Counted from the stretch's first letter, positions 22,604 to 31,832 are shown. The stretch: 37,337 bases of DNA from Rariglobus sp967755175 (GCA_967755175.1 CBRAFO010000028.1:1-37337); one strand, 5' to 3'. Notes: a model not told the origin generated them from the letters alone. A program made the numbers and translations.

Positions 22604-23401
22604 ATGCAATGGTATTATGCGATCGATGAGCAGCGCCTCGGGCCGGTGCCTCACGCCGAGTTGGAACGTCTGGTGCAAGCCGGCACGATCAAGGGCGACA
22701 CGTTGTTGTGGCGTCAGGGCATGGATCAATGGAAGACCTTCGCCGAGGTGAAGGAACGTGATCCGGCGATGTTTGCCGAAGCCCCGCCGCCGCTGCCGGA
22801 GCGGGAGCCTGCGTCGGAGGCATTGGCTGAGGAGGAAATGAAGCCGTTCACGAGCACCCGGCGGCCGTCCGGTTCCGGCTCGTCATTCGGCGAGGAGTCG
22901 GCCGCACCGGAGACGATGATCTACGGTGGGTTCTGGCGGCGCGCCGGGGCGTTCTTGGTAGATCTGGTTATCTGGTTCTTTGTGTGGGAAATCCTATCGA
23001 GTGTCATAATTCTATTGGTTTTCCCGGAAATGAAGGAAGTCCAAGAGGCCTTTGCCGCTGCCGGTAGCTGGATGACTTACAAGCCCACGCCGGAGCATTT
23101 GGCCATCATGACGAAAGCCTATCCGGTGACCCTGCTGGTCGGCTTACTCTGGGCGGTCGTCTATGATGTGATTTTCCTGCGCCGGTTTTCCGCCACGCCG
23201 GGCAAGCTCCTCGTCGGGCTGCGCGTGGTGCGGACCGATGGCGAGCCGCTCGGCGTCTCGCGTATCGTGGCTCGTTGCCTCGTGAAGATTATCGCGGGCA
23301 TGCCGACGTTGTGCATCGGCTGGCTGATCGTGGCCTTCGACGACGAGAAACGCGGATTGCACGACTTCTTCTGCAAAACGCGCGTCGTAAAGAAGCGCTG
23401 A
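22604..23401 (+). CDS. GYF_2 and RDD domain membrane protein
   Basis: A 265-residue protein from ATG 22604 (MQWYYAIDEQRLGPV). Residues 1-50 form a GYF_2 domain, with the W-Y-Y start and the W36...W43 pattern. A Pro/Glu-rich linker follows. Residues about 108-260 form an RDD domain: GGFWRRAGAFLVDLVIWFF with the R and D residues that name the family, further hydrophobic segments at about 176-193 and 226-244, and TPGKLLVGLRVV. RDD proteins are integral membrane proteins of unsettled role, some linked to ion exchange. The GYF_2-RDD pairing is common in Verrucomicrobiota and Planctomycetota. Upstream in-frame residues look non-coding. Confidence 0.88.
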   Translation: MQWYYAIDEQRLGPVPHAELERLVQAGTIKGDTLLWRQGMDQWKTFAEVKERDPAMFAEAPPPLPEREPASEALAEEEMKPFTSTRRPSGSGSSFGEESAAPETMIYGGFWRRAGAFLVDLVIWFFVWEILSSVIILLVFPEMKEVQEAFAAAGSWMTYKPTPEHLAIMTKAYPVTLLVGLLWAVVYDVIFLRRFSATPGKLLVGLRVVRTDGEPLGVSRIVARCLVKIIAGMPTLCIGWLIVAFDDEKRGLHDFFCKTRVVKKR

Positions 23402-23540
23402 GGGCGCCTAGCCTCGCCTCGCAAACGTGTCGCGGGCTCGGCGTGGTCGAGCTGCCTGACATGCGCTGCGCTCGTCTGTAGGCCAAAGATTTTTCCTAAG
23501 AACCTGCGCCTTCGTGCGTCATCCCGGTGAAGACCCATCC

Positions 23541-24068
23541 ATGAACCCGGCGGCCGCCCATGAAGACGCAGGAGAACTCGTTCCCACCGCAGTCGCGGCG
23601 CATCAAGCGTCGCTGTTGCGCTACACCACCCGTCTGCTCGGCGGCGACACCGACCGGGCGCGTGACGTCGTGCAAGACGCGTTCGTCAAACTCATGGCGC
23701 AGCCCCGCGCCGAGGTGGACGGCCATCTGGCCGAGTGGTTATTCACCGTTTGCCGCCACCGTGCGCTCGACGTGTTGCGCAAGGAGGGTCGCATGAAACG
23801 CTTCGCCGAGGGCGAGGCCGAACGCGTGACTACCGCCGAACCCCGGCCGGGACGCGCACTCGAAGCCTCTGAGACTCACGCGGCGCTCCTGCGTCTCATC
23901 GGCTGCCTGCCGCCCAACCAGCAGGAAGTCATCCGCCTGAAATTCCAAAACGGATTCAGCTACAAAGAAATCAGCCGCATCACCGAGCACTCGGTCTCGA
24001 ATGTCGGCGTCCTCATCCACACGGCGGTTCAACGGCTGAAGGCCGAGTTCGCCGCCCAGCAACCCTGA
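23541..24068 (+). CDS. ECF-type RNA polymerase sigma factor
   Basis: A 175-residue protein from ATG 23541; an in-frame GTG at 23514 would add 9 residues. Region 2 covers about residues 20-85, with DRARDVVQDAFVKLM and WLFTVCRHRALDVLRK. Region 4 covers about 113-170, with LPPNQQEVIRLKFQNGFSYKEISRITEHSVSNVGVLIH, a helix-turn-helix for the -35 element. It precedes the VWA gene by 11 bases, and that protein has an anti-sigma-like N-terminus, so the two probably form a sigma / anti-sigma unit. Confidence 0.92.
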   Translation: MNPAAAHEDAGELVPTAVAAHQASLLRYTTRLLGGDTDRARDVVQDAFVKLMAQPRAEVDGHLAEWLFTVCRHRALDVLRKEGRMKRFAEGEAERVTTAEPRPGRALEASETHAALLRLIGCLPPNQQEVIRLKFQNGFSYKEISRITEHSVSNVGVLIHTAVQRLKAEFAAQQP

Positions 24069-24079
24069 GGAGCCCGCCC

Positions 24080-26242
24080 ATGAATACTCACGACTCTCAC
24101 GAAATGATTTTCCCCGCCGACCCCCGCATCACCGCCTACGCCTTTGGTGAATTGGAGGGCGACGAACTCGCCCGCATCGAAGCTGCCGTGCAGGCCGATC
24201 CCGCTTTGCAAACCACCGTGGCGGAGCTGCGTGGATTTGGCGGACAACTGACCGCGATGTTCATCAACGAACCACCCATCGCGCCTATGGGTGATGCGCC
24301 TGCCGCACCTGCCGGTGGGAGTGGCGGCGGTGACTTTCCGGCACCGTCTCCATCAATCGGACACGGCCTCGGTGGGCTGATCGCGAAGCTACCCGGTTTT
24401 TATTATCTCGCGGGCGGACTCGCCGCCGCCGGTTTCGCGGTGCTGGCGGTGGTGCATACGCAGACGGGCTTGGAAAAACCGACACCTGCGGTGAAACGTG
24501 ATGCGCCTGCGATCATAGAGCTGGTCGCGGGGCCGAAGGCAAAGGGCGATCTCACGAAAAGACTGACGAAGATGAGGTCCGCGCCTCGTCCTTCCGTCGG
24601 GAACGAGGCGGGGGGCGTGCGCTTCGACATGCGCCAATCGGCCGCTGTCGCAACGACGATGCCGACCCCCACGCCGGTTGCAAAAATGGAGTGGTCCTTA
24701 AGCTCTTCGGCGTCGGTTTCACGTCAGGACTCCCCTGCCGGTAAAGACCTCGACGGGCTTCGCGCCGGCAGCACGGAGTCCTACGCCTTCCGGTCCGACA
24801 ACGCTTACCGCACCGTCGCCGCCGAGCCGCTCTCGACCTTTTCCATCGACGTGGACACCGCGAGCTACGCGAACGTCCGCCGGTTCATCACCAGTGGCTG
24901 CTTGCCACCGGCCGATGCCGTGCGCGTAGAGGAACTCATTAACTATTTTCCGTATCGTTACGCGCCTCCGATGATCCCGCCGTTGGGCGTTGGGTATGCG
25001 GGTAAAGTTGTGCCGTTTTCCACGCAGCTCGAAGTCGCCTCCGCTCCGTGGGCACCGGCTCATCGCCTCGTTCGCATCGGACTCAAGGGCCGTGAACTCA
25101 CCGCTGCTACGCGGCCGGCCGCCAACCTCGTGTTCCTCCTTGATGTGTCCGGCTCGATGGAGTCGGACAACAAACTCCTGCTGGTGAAGGAATCCCTGCG
25201 CCTGCTGGTGGAGCGTCTGCGGCCCGATGATCGCGTGGCCATTGTCACCTATGCGGGCAGCTCCGGTCTCGCGCTGCCTTCGACACCTGCATCGCAGAAG
25301 CGCGAAATCCTCGCTGCGCTCGACGATCTGCGCGCAACCGGTTCGACCAATGGCGCGATGGGTATTCACCTCGCCTACGATATTGCCAAAGCCAACTTCG
25401 CCACCGGCGGGATCAACCGCGTGATCCTCTGCACTGATGGCGATTTCAATGTGGGCGTGACCGACCGCAACGAACTGGTCCGGCTCATCGAGGAGAAGGC
25501 CAAGAGCCGCGTCTTCCTCAGCGTGTTCGGTTTCGGCATGGACAACCTCAAGGACAACACACTCGAGTCGCTCGCCGACAAGGGCAACGGCACCTATGGC
25601 TACATCGACACGCGCCGCGAGGCCGAAAAGGTGTTCGTTGAGCAGACCGAGGGCACACTCGCGACCATCGCCAAAGACGTGAAGGTGCAGGTCGAGTTCA
25701 ACCCGGCACGCGTCGCCTCGTATCGATTGATCGGTTACGAAAACCGCCTGCTCGCCAAGGAAGACTTCAATAACGACGCGGTGGACGCCGGTGATGTCGG
25801 CGCAGGCCACACGGTCACCGCCCTCTATGAAGTTGTGCCGGTTAACACAGGGGACGAAGGCGCGCCGCCTCGTCCTGTAGTTGACCCTTTGAAATATCAG
25901 AAGCCGAAGTCCGGAAGCCGAAAGCTGGATGTTCAGCGGACGGATTCCAGTGAATTGCTCACGGTAAAGATTCGCTACAAGGAGCCCGAGGGCGACGTGA
26001 GTGCGAAGCAGGAGTTCCCGTTAATCGATGGAGGTCAGCGCTTCGATCAAGCCGGCAGAGAGTTCCAGTTCGCGGCGGCGGTGGCAGCATGGGGAATGCT
26101 CCTGCGCGATTCACCGCACAAGGGCACGGCGACTATCGAGCAAGTGCTCGCCTGGGCGGAGGCCGGTTTGGGGGACGACGCGGGCGGTTATCGAGCGGAG
26201 TTCATCCAGCTCGTGCGTCGTTCGGCGCAGCTATCGCGATAG
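24080..26242 (+). CDS. Membrane VWA/DUF3520 (YfbK-like) protein with anti-sigma-like N-terminus
   Basis: A 720-residue protein; GAGGAG lies about 7 bases before ATG 24080. Residues 15-60 (ITAYAFGELEGDELARIEAAV...) look like the cytoplasmic domain of anti-sigma factors but lack the zinc-binding His and Cys. One membrane helix lies at about 107-127. A von Willebrand N-terminal domain (TFSIDVDTASYANVRRFI, 253-270) follows, then the VWA domain with the metal-ion adhesion site D355-V-S-G-S359, and the C-terminal DUF3520 to about residue 715. In this family the C-terminal part is thought to be outside the cytoplasm and bind partners through metal. Position after the sigma factor suggests a one-protein sensor and sigma regulator. 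The sensing model is inference. Confidence 0.9.
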   Translation: MNTHDSHEMIFPADPRITAYAFGELEGDELARIEAAVQADPALQTTVAELRGFGGQLTAMFINEPPIAPMGDAPAAPAGGSGGGDFPAPSPSIGHGLGGLIAKLPGFYYLAGGLAAAGFAVLAVVHTQTGLEKPTPAVKRDAPAIIELVAGPKAKGDLTKRLTKMRSAPRPSVGNEAGGVRFDMRQSAAVATTMPTPTPVAKMEWSLSSSASVSRQDSPAGKDLDGLRAGSTESYAFRSDNAYRTVAAEPLSTFSIDVDTASYANVRRFITSGCLPPADAVRVEELINYFPYRYAPPMIPPLGVGYAGKVVPFSTQLEVASAPWAPAHRLVRIGLKGRELTAATRPAANLVFLLDVSGSMESDNKLLLVKESLRLLVERLRPDDRVAIVTYAGSSGLALPSTPASQKREILAALDDLRATGSTNGAMGIHLAYDIAKANFATGGINRVILCTDGDFNVGVTDRNELVRLIEEKAKSRVFLSVFGFGMDNLKDNTLESLADKGNGTYGYIDTRREAEKVFVEQTEGTLATIAKDVKVQVEFNPARVASYRLIGYENRLLAKEDFNNDAVDAGDVGAGHTVTALYEVVPVNTGDEGAPPRPVVDPLKYQKPKSGSRKLDVQRTDSSELLTVKIRYKEPEGDVSAKQEFPLIDGGQRFDQAGREFQFAAAVAAWGMLLRDSPHKGTATIEQVLAWAEAGLGDDAGGYRAEFIQLVRRSAQLSR

Positions 26243-26381
26243 CGAGCCGTGGGCGTGATGGTGCTGCTGACGAGGCATGAGACGTGAGCGCTCCGGCTGG
26301 TTTTCCCAGTGCGGAGCGAGGCAGGGGAGCTTTCGACCTTGCCAGCGGACGGAGCCGGTTCGTGATTGGGCGCTTTATCAC

Positions 26382-26879
26382 ATGAGCCGCAACGTCGTTA
26401 CTTTTCACTATACACTGCGCGATCCGCAGGGCCGCCTGTTGGACACGTCCGCGGGCGGCGAAGCCATCAGCTACTTGGAGGGCGCGGGGCAGATCATCGA
26501 CGGGCTCGACGAGGCGTTGCACGGCGTGGCGCCGGGAGTGAAGCAGACCGTCAACGTTCCGGCCGAGAAGGCCTACGGCAACCACGACGAATCGCAGGTG
26601 CAGCGCGTGCTCAAAGCGCTTCTTCCGGTCGAAGGCGATTTGAAGCCGGGCGACCAGTTTCGCGCGGGCGAGGATCAATTCGCGCCCATCGTTCGCGTGG
26701 TGGAAGTCGATGGCGACGAGGTGTTGCTCGATGCGAATCATCCGTTGGCGGGCGTCGATCTGGTGTTTGAGGTCGAAGTCGTGTCGGTGCGCGCGGCGAC
26801 GGAAGAGGAAGTGACTCACGGGCACGCTCACCAAGGCGGTGCAGGCGGTTGCGGCAGTCACGACTGCGGCTGCAAATAA
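26382..26879 (+). CDS. FKBP-type peptidyl-prolyl isomerase, SlyD-like
   Basis: A 165-residue protein from ATG 26382. The FKBP core (NVVTFHYTLRDPQGRLLDTS, and IDGLDEALHGVAPGVKQTV) is interrupted by the inserted flap domain typical of SlyD, with YGNHDESQVQRVLKALLP. The tail HGHAHQGGAGGCGSHDCGCK has alternating His and Cys, a metal-binding end as in E. coli SlyD, which delivers nickel for hydrogenase maturation. It catalyses prolyl isomerisation and acts as a chaperone. No hydrogenase genes are in the window. Confidence 0.9.
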   Translation: MSRNVVTFHYTLRDPQGRLLDTSAGGEAISYLEGAGQIIDGLDEALHGVAPGVKQTVNVPAEKAYGNHDESQVQRVLKALLPVEGDLKPGDQFRAGEDQFAPIVRVVEVDGDEVLLDANHPLAGVDLVFEVEVVSVRAATEEEVTHGHAHQGGAGGCGSHDCGCK

Positions 26880-26902
26880 AAGCTAAGTGATCTAATTACC
26901 CC

Positions 26903-27634
26903 ATGATCATCCTCGGCATTGATATCGGTGGGTCGGCACTGAAGGGCGCGCCCGTGGACACCGTCACCGGAAAGCTGCTCGGAGAGCGCCATCGCATCCC
27001 GACTCCCGAGGAGCTTTCGCCAAACGAAATGGCGGCGGCGGTCAAGCAGCTCGCCGCTCATTTCAACTGGAACGGTCCCATCGGCATCGGCTTTCCGGGC
27101 GTAGTCCATGGCAACGTGATCCGCACGTCGGCGAATCTCCATAAAGACTTCATCGATCTCGATGCGGGCAAGCTGTTCAGCAAGGTCGCCGGTATGCCGG
27201 TGAGCTTGGTCAACGATGCGGATGCGGCCGGCGTGGCCGAGGTGCGTTTCGGGGCGGGCAAAGGCCTTACGGGCACCGTGCTTTTACTGACTTTCGGGAC
27301 CGGTGTGGGCAGCGCGCTTTTCACCAACGGTCAGCTGTTTCCGAACAGCGAACTCGGCCATCTGAAGTTTAAGGGAAAAGACGCGGAGCGTTTCGTTTCG
27401 GCAGCCGCCCGCGAACGCAAAGGGGAGTCCTATAAAAAGTGGGCGCACCACGTCTCCAATTACCTCAACCAGCTTGAGGCGATTCTCTGGCCTGAGCTCA
27501 TCATCGTGGGCGGCGGCATCAGCGCGGATCACAAGAAGTGGTTCAAGTATCTGAAACTGCGCACGCCGATCGTGCCGGCGGCTTTTCTCAACCAAGCAGG
27601 CATCGTGGGTGCCGCGCTTGCCGCGGTGAAATAG
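26903..27634 (+). CDS. ppgK: Polyphosphate glucokinase (ROK family)
   Basis: A 243-residue protein of typical PpgK length. The phosphate-binding start is LGIDIGGSALKGAPVD (4-19). Further signatures are IGFPGVVHGNV (62-72), the NDADAAG motif with likely catalytic D105, LTFGTGVGSALF (129-140), PNSELGHL (147-154) and IVGGGIS (201-207). The enzyme phosphorylates glucose with polyphosphate and often ATP. The zinc-binding CxCGxxGC block of classical ROK sugar kinases is absent, as expected for PpgK. Confidence 0.92.
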   Translation: MIILGIDIGGSALKGAPVDTVTGKLLGERHRIPTPEELSPNEMAAAVKQLAAHFNWNGPIGIGFPGVVHGNVIRTSANLHKDFIDLDAGKLFSKVAGMPVSLVNDADAAGVAEVRFGAGKGLTGTVLLLTFGTGVGSALFTNGQLFPNSELGHLKFKGKDAERFVSAAARERKGESYKKWAHHVSNYLNQLEAILWPELIIVGGGISADHKKWFKYLKLRTPIVPAAFLNQAGIVGAALAAVK

Positions 27635-27672
27635 CTGACGAGGCCGGTCTCGTTATCATAAATATCATCATT

Positions 27673-28650
27673 ATGCGTCCGCCGCTGTTGATTGTGGGGC
27701 AAGGCCTCGCCGGCACGCTCCTTGGCCACGCGTGCGAGCAGGCCGGAATCGCGTTCGATATCGTTGATGCCGGGCATGCCGACGCCTCGTCACGCGTGGG
27801 CGCCGGGATCATCAATCCAATCACCGGACAACGCATCGTGAAGAGTTGGATGATCGATGAGCTGCGTCCGCTGGCGTGGGAGACCTATCGCGAACTGGAG
27901 GCCGTGCTCGGTGTGCCATTGATGCGGGAGATGCGCGTGCGGCGTTTGTTTCGCGACGCGTCGGATCGCCGGGTGTTTGCCGAAAAACTAGAGCGGGGAG
28001 AACTGGCTCCTTATGCGGGCACCGGCGATGACCAAGGCTTTTGGATCGAAGGTGCGTTGCGCGTGGACACGGCGGCGGTGATCACGGCGGCGCGCGCGCG
28101 TTGGTTGGCGATGGGGACGTTGCGCGAAACGCGTGTGAGCATCACGGGGGCGTTGGCAGCCTACGAAAGGGTGATCGCGTGCACTGGCGCGGACGACGAC
28201 CACGGGCGCGCTTGGGCCGGCATGCGGTGTGTGCGTGCGAACGGAGATCTCCTGCGCGTGGCCGTCGATGGGCTGGCGCCGGACGTGATTTTGAGCCGAG
28301 GCCATTGGGTGTTGCCCACGTCCTCAGGCGAGGCGCGTGTGGGCGCGACCTATGCGCGCGAGGGCGAGCCCGTGACGCGGGCGGCACGCGCCGAACTGGA
28401 ACGCAGTGCGCGTGAGCTGTTGGGCGAACGGACGTTCACCGTGACCGCGCAAGAATCGGGCGTGCGCGTGACGGCGCCTGACCGGCGTCCCTTGGCGGGG
28501 CGTGATCCGCGCGAGCCGCGACTGGGCGTGATCAACGGCCTCGGCTCGAAGGGCGCGTTGCTCGCACCTTGGCTGGCACAGCAATGGGTGCGGCACCTCG
28601 TCGAGGGTGCGGCCTTTGATCCGGCGGTCGCAATCGGTCGGTTCGACTAA
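27673..28650 (+). CDS. FAD-dependent DAO-type oxidoreductase
   Basis: A 325-residue protein from ATG 27673. The nucleotide-binding motif is LLIVGQGLAGTLLG (5-18); the third Gly is followed by T rather than the common S/A. SRVGAGIINPITGQRIVKSW (39-58) and the C-terminal NGLGSKGALLAPWLAQQ match the D-amino acid oxidase/MnmC-C-like flavoprotein family. The substrate is unknown. It follows ppgK by 38 bases on the same strand. No membrane segment or signal is evident. Confidence 0.85.
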   Translation: MRPPLLIVGQGLAGTLLGHACEQAGIAFDIVDAGHADASSRVGAGIINPITGQRIVKSWMIDELRPLAWETYRELEAVLGVPLMREMRVRRLFRDASDRRVFAEKLERGELAPYAGTGDDQGFWIEGALRVDTAAVITAARARWLAMGTLRETRVSITGALAAYERVIACTGADDDHGRAWAGMRCVRANGDLLRVAVDGLAPDVILSRGHWVLPTSSGEARVGATYAREGEPVTRAARAELERSARELLGERTFTVTAQESGVRVTAPDRRPLAGRDPREPRLGVINGLGSKGALLAPWLAQQWVRHLVEGAAFDPAVAIGRFD

Positions 28651-28657
28651 GCGGATC

Positions 28658-28735
28658 GAAATGTAGCCTGCAAGCAGGCGATGAGAGTCCCCCGTCGTCG
28701 TTCACCTCACGAATCGCCTGCGAGCAGCTACATTC
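28658..28735. repeat. Diverged pair of inverted REP-like elements
   Basis: The left unit at 28658-28682 (GAAATGTAG, then CCTGCAAGCAGGCGAT) lacks the GAG of the other copies. The right unit at 28713-28735 is an inverted, diverged copy. It lies right after the oxidoreductase stop and before the response regulator. Confidence 0.7.
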
Positions 28736-28821
28736 GGAGAGGCATATCCGAACAAACTCTTTGCCAAATCCCGGAGACTGGCCGCTCATGCGTGCCGACT
28801 CTTCGTCCACTTCACCGCGCC

Positions 28822-29205
28822 ATGCCTTCCCAAATTCTAGTTATCGATGATTCCAAAGCCGTGCGGCTGATCATCAAAAAAGTCCTCGCCCCCTTCGCTT
28901 GTGTGGTCGGCGAGGCGACCAATGGCTTCACGGGACTTTTCGCGATGGAGCGCAGCTTACCCGACTTGCTGCTCATTGACGTCAGCATGCCCACGATGGA
29001 CGGCGTTGAGATGCTCACGATGCTGAAGTCGAATCCTCAGCTCAGCGCGATCCCAGTGATCATGTTAACCTCGGCCACGGATCACAAAGTCCTGCCGCAA
29101 ATCACCGCGTTGGGCGTGAACGCAATGCTCAAAAAACCGTTCACCGAAGCCGCCGCGTTGGAGACGATCCGCGGCGTTCTTAAGCTGAAACCGGCGAAGG
29201 GCTGA
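28822..29205 (+). CDS. Stand-alone CheY-like response regulator
   Basis: A 127-residue receiver domain from ATG 28822. The acidic pair is D9-D10, the phosphoacceptor is D53 (LLLIDVSMP), the switch residue is T83 (VIMLTSA), and the conserved lysine is K105 (KKPF). It has no output domain, so it would act by binding a partner when phosphorylated. No histidine kinase is adjacent. A longer in-frame start at 28681 runs through the REP element and is rejected. Confidence 0.93.
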   Translation: MPSQILVIDDSKAVRLIIKKVLAPFACVVGEATNGFTGLFAMERSLPDLLLIDVSMPTMDGVEMLTMLKSNPQLSAIPVIMLTSATDHKVLPQITALGVNAMLKKPFTEAAALETIRGVLKLKPAKG

Positions 29206-29254
29206 CCCGCCCCCGCCCCAACCCGGCGGATTCCAAATGATCTCGCCCGCTCAG

Positions 29255-30424
29255 TTATTGGCTGGGCGCTTGAATGCTTTGATCGGAAACAGTGATCAAC
29301 ATCACCGATTGATCGATCGCCGTGACAAGGGTCAGTGTGCCAGTGGAAAAATTGATCGTAGACAGATCAAGCGTGCCACCCGTGAACGTAAATGATGCGT
29401 CCTGGATCGTGCTGTTTAATGACGTGATGCCGTAAATCACCCCACCGATACCTAACGAATCACTCGACGTGCTTCCCAAGATCAGACTCCCGGTTCCGAG
29501 ATCATTCGTGATCACTCCGGTGCTTCCCAGTGTAAGAGTTCCCGTATTGATAGTGGTTGCGCCAGTGTAGGTATTCGAACCGGTGAGACTGAGCGAGCCG
29601 CCCATCACGTTTGTGGCTCCGCGGTCACTTTCAGAAAGCGTGAGCGTCCCTCCTCTAAGGCTCAGCGAGCCCGACGCAGGCGCACTCGATTCAACCATCT
29701 GGATCGCGATCGTGCCCTTGGCCGTGAAATTCAGTTTCGACGGACTTTGCCCCTCCGGTAACTCAAACGACCCTCGGCCTGAAGCCGTGGCCAACAGTTC
29801 GCCGTCAGACGACACGCCGGTAAACGTCAGCGTATAGGTTTCCTGGGCCGCGACATCGTCGTCGTAATCCTCGGCATAAAAATTGCCGGTAATCACCAGC
29901 TTGGCCTTGTTCTTCGCCTGGCGAGTGTAGGTAAACGAATACGTATCCAGCGGAGCCTCGGGGTCCTGCAGCGTCGTTGCGCCAGTGACGACATATGCCT
30001 TGTCCGACGGCACCGTGTCTCCACCCACACGCATCGTGAGGCTGCCATCGAGGACCGCATCCACCGGAAGGGAGGCGGGCGCGAGATTGACGGCCAGCAC
30101 CACGGTCCGCGACGTGGTTGCGCCGCCGCTGTTGGTGATCACCACATCGTAGGTGCCCGCGTCTTCCGGAAGAACCGAGTCGATCACATAGGAAACATCC
30201 GTAGCACCGGCCAGCGGCACTTTCTTATGCCGCCATTGGCAGGTGGCCGCAGTGGTCGAGGTGTAAGCCACGTGAAGCTCCACCGTATCGCCCAACTCCA
30301 CCGTGCTTCCGACGGGTTGCTCCGTGATCTTCGCCTTGGGCTGCTTGCTAGCGGCCAAAAGCTCGGGACTGACACCGAGCACAAAGATCATGAGGGCAGC
30401 AACGATGGGGCGAAGCAATGACAT
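29255..30424 (-). CDS. Exported protein with an Ig-like domain and autotransporter-associated beta-strand repeat
   Basis: A 389-residue protein from ATG 30424. Residues 1-25 form a signal peptide. Residues 34-115 resemble an immunoglobulin-like domain (CQWRHKKVPLAGAT, and SVLPEDAGTYDVVITNSGG). The C-terminal third has the passenger repeat of autotransporters, LSLTGSNTYTGATTINTGTLTLGS, followed by short glycine/threonine/serine-rich strands. There is no beta-barrel translocator or PEP-CTERM sorting tail, so its anchoring is unclear. Base composition looks less GC-rich than its neighbours. Probably a cell-surface or secreted protein. Confidence 0.8.
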   Translation of the reverse strand: MSLLRPIVAALMIFVLGVSPELLAASKQPKAKITEQPVGSTVELGDTVELHVAYTSTTAATCQWRHKKVPLAGATDVSYVIDSVLPEDAGTYDVVITNSGGATTSRTVVLAVNLAPASLPVDAVLDGSLTMRVGGDTVPSDKAYVVTGATTLQDPEAPLDTYSFTYTRQAKNKAKLVITGNFYAEDYDDDVAAQETYTLTFTGVSSDGELLATASGRGSFELPEGQSPSKLNFTAKGTIAIQMVESSAPASGSLSLRGGTLTLSESDRGATNVMGGSLSLTGSNTYTGATTINTGTLTLGSTGVITNDLGTGSLILGSTSSDSLGIGGVIYGITSLNSTIQDASFTFTGGTLDLSTINFSTGTLTLVTAIDQSVMLITVSDQSIQAPSQ

Positions 30425-30508
30425 GGCTCCATCTAGCCCCAGCGCCACGCCGCTGATCAATCCCTAATGTTAATCGGCTGCCGTAATCCGGATTTTTCCT
30501 GATGCGGG

Positions 30509-31705
30509 TTATGCGACGGGCACCCGCCGCTTCGAGTGAGGCTTCAGCACGACCTTGATGCACTCCTGCTCCTTGTTTTTGAACAGCTCGTAGGCTTTCG
30601 GCGCGTCTTCCAAACTCATCTCGTGGGTGATGACGAAGCTCGGGTCGATCTCGCCCTGCTTTACCCGCTCAAGCAGCGGTTGCATGTAACGCTGCACGTG
30701 GGTCTGGCCGGTCTTGATCGTCAGGCCTTTGTTCATGAGCGCGCCCAGCGGGATCTTATCGCCCATGCCGCCATAAACACCCGCGATAGAAACGGTGCCG
30801 CCCTTCCGACAGGCGCGGATGGCCTCGCGCAACGCGATGGGTCGGTCGGGCTCAAGCATCATGGCCTGCTTCGCGCGATCATACGCATATTCGAGCGTGG
30901 CACCGTGCGCTTCCATGCCCACCGCGTCGATGCAGCCGTCGGGGCCGCGTCCACCGGTCTTTTCCATCAACGCGTCATAGGTGTTCATCTCTTCGTAGTT
31001 GATGATTTCGGCACCGCCTTGTTCGTGCGCCATGCGGAGACGTTCCGGAAAGCGGTCGATCGCGATCACGCGTTCGGCACCGAGCAGGTAGGCGCTTTTG
31101 ATCGCGAACTGACCGACTGGCCCGCAGCCCCACACCGCGACCGTGTCGCCCGGCTGAATGTTGCAGGCTTCCGCCGCCATGTATCCGGTGGGGAAAATAT
31201 CCGACAGGAAAAGCACCTGTTCATCCGTGAGCTCCTCCGGGATTTTGAGGTGATCCACGTCCGCGTAAGGCACGCGCGCATACTCCGCCTGCCCGCCCGC
31301 GTAGCCGCCCATCATGTGAGAGTAACCATAGATGCCAGCGGGCGACTGGCCGAAAACCTTCCTGGCGATGGGCGCGTTGGGATTAGAGTTTTCGCATAGG
31401 GAAAACAGCGACTGGCTGCAGAAATAGCAGGAGCCGCACGCGATCGGAAACGGCACGACAATGCGGTCGCCCGCCTGGAGGTTTTTAACGCCGGGTCCCA
31501 CTTCAACCACCTCGCCCATGAACTCGTGGCCGATGATGTCTCCCTTTTCCATGGTGGGGATGAAGCCATCGTAGAGATGCAGATCGGAGCCGCAGATCGC
31601 CGTGGACGTGATGCGAATGATCGCATCGCGCGGGTTGATAATCTTGGGGTCGGGCACGTCCACCACGCGCATGTCGTGCTTACCATACCAGCAGTTCGCC
31701 TTCAT
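30509..31705 (-). CDS. Zinc-dependent alcohol/formaldehyde dehydrogenase-like protein
   Basis: A 398-residue protein from ATG 31705, with AAAGGA about 8 bases upstream. Catalytic zinc ligands are C38 (CGSDLH) and H60-E61 (GHE). Structural zinc ligands are C90, C93, C96 and C104. The NAD-binding motif is VAVWGCGPVGQFAI. The insert near residues 110-140 and overall length fit the glutathione-independent formaldehyde dehydrogenase-like branch of medium-chain dehydrogenases. The substrate cannot be fixed. The upstream gene on the same strand is a SRPBCC protein, with a REP element between them. Confidence 0.9.
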   Translation of the reverse strand: MKANCWYGKHDMRVVDVPDPKIINPRDAIIRITSTAICGSDLHLYDGFIPTMEKGDIIGHEFMGEVVEVGPGVKNLQAGDRIVVPFPIACGSCYFCSQSLFSLCENSNPNAPIARKVFGQSPAGIYGYSHMMGGYAGGQAEYARVPYADVDHLKIPEELTDEQVLFLSDIFPTGYMAAEACNIQPGDTVAVWGCGPVGQFAIKSAYLLGAERVIAIDRFPERLRMAHEQGGAEIINYEEMNTYDALMEKTGGRGPDGCIDAVGMEAHGATLEYAYDRAKQAMMLEPDRPIALREAIRACRKGGTVSIAGVYGGMGDKIPLGALMNKGLTIKTGQTHVQRYMQPLLERVKQGEIDPSFVITHEMSLEDAPKAYELFKNKEQECIKVVLKPHSKRRVPVA

Positions 31706-31729
31706 TGGATTGTCCTTTGCCGAGAGGTT

Positions 31730-31756
31730 GAATGTAGGAGCCTGCTTGCAGGCGAT
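31730..31756. repeat. Single REP-like element between two same-strand genes
   Basis: The core GTAGGAGCCTGCTTGCAGGC is followed by GAT. It lies 24 bases upstream of the dehydrogenase start. A short direct repeat CGATTCGGGAG follows at 31753-31763 and 31777-31787. Confidence 0.75.
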
Positions 31757-31832
31757 TCGGGAGAGTAACGAGTAACCGATTCGGGAGGGTATCGCGTGCG
31801 AACAGGAAAACGTGAGCACGCGGCGATCTGCC

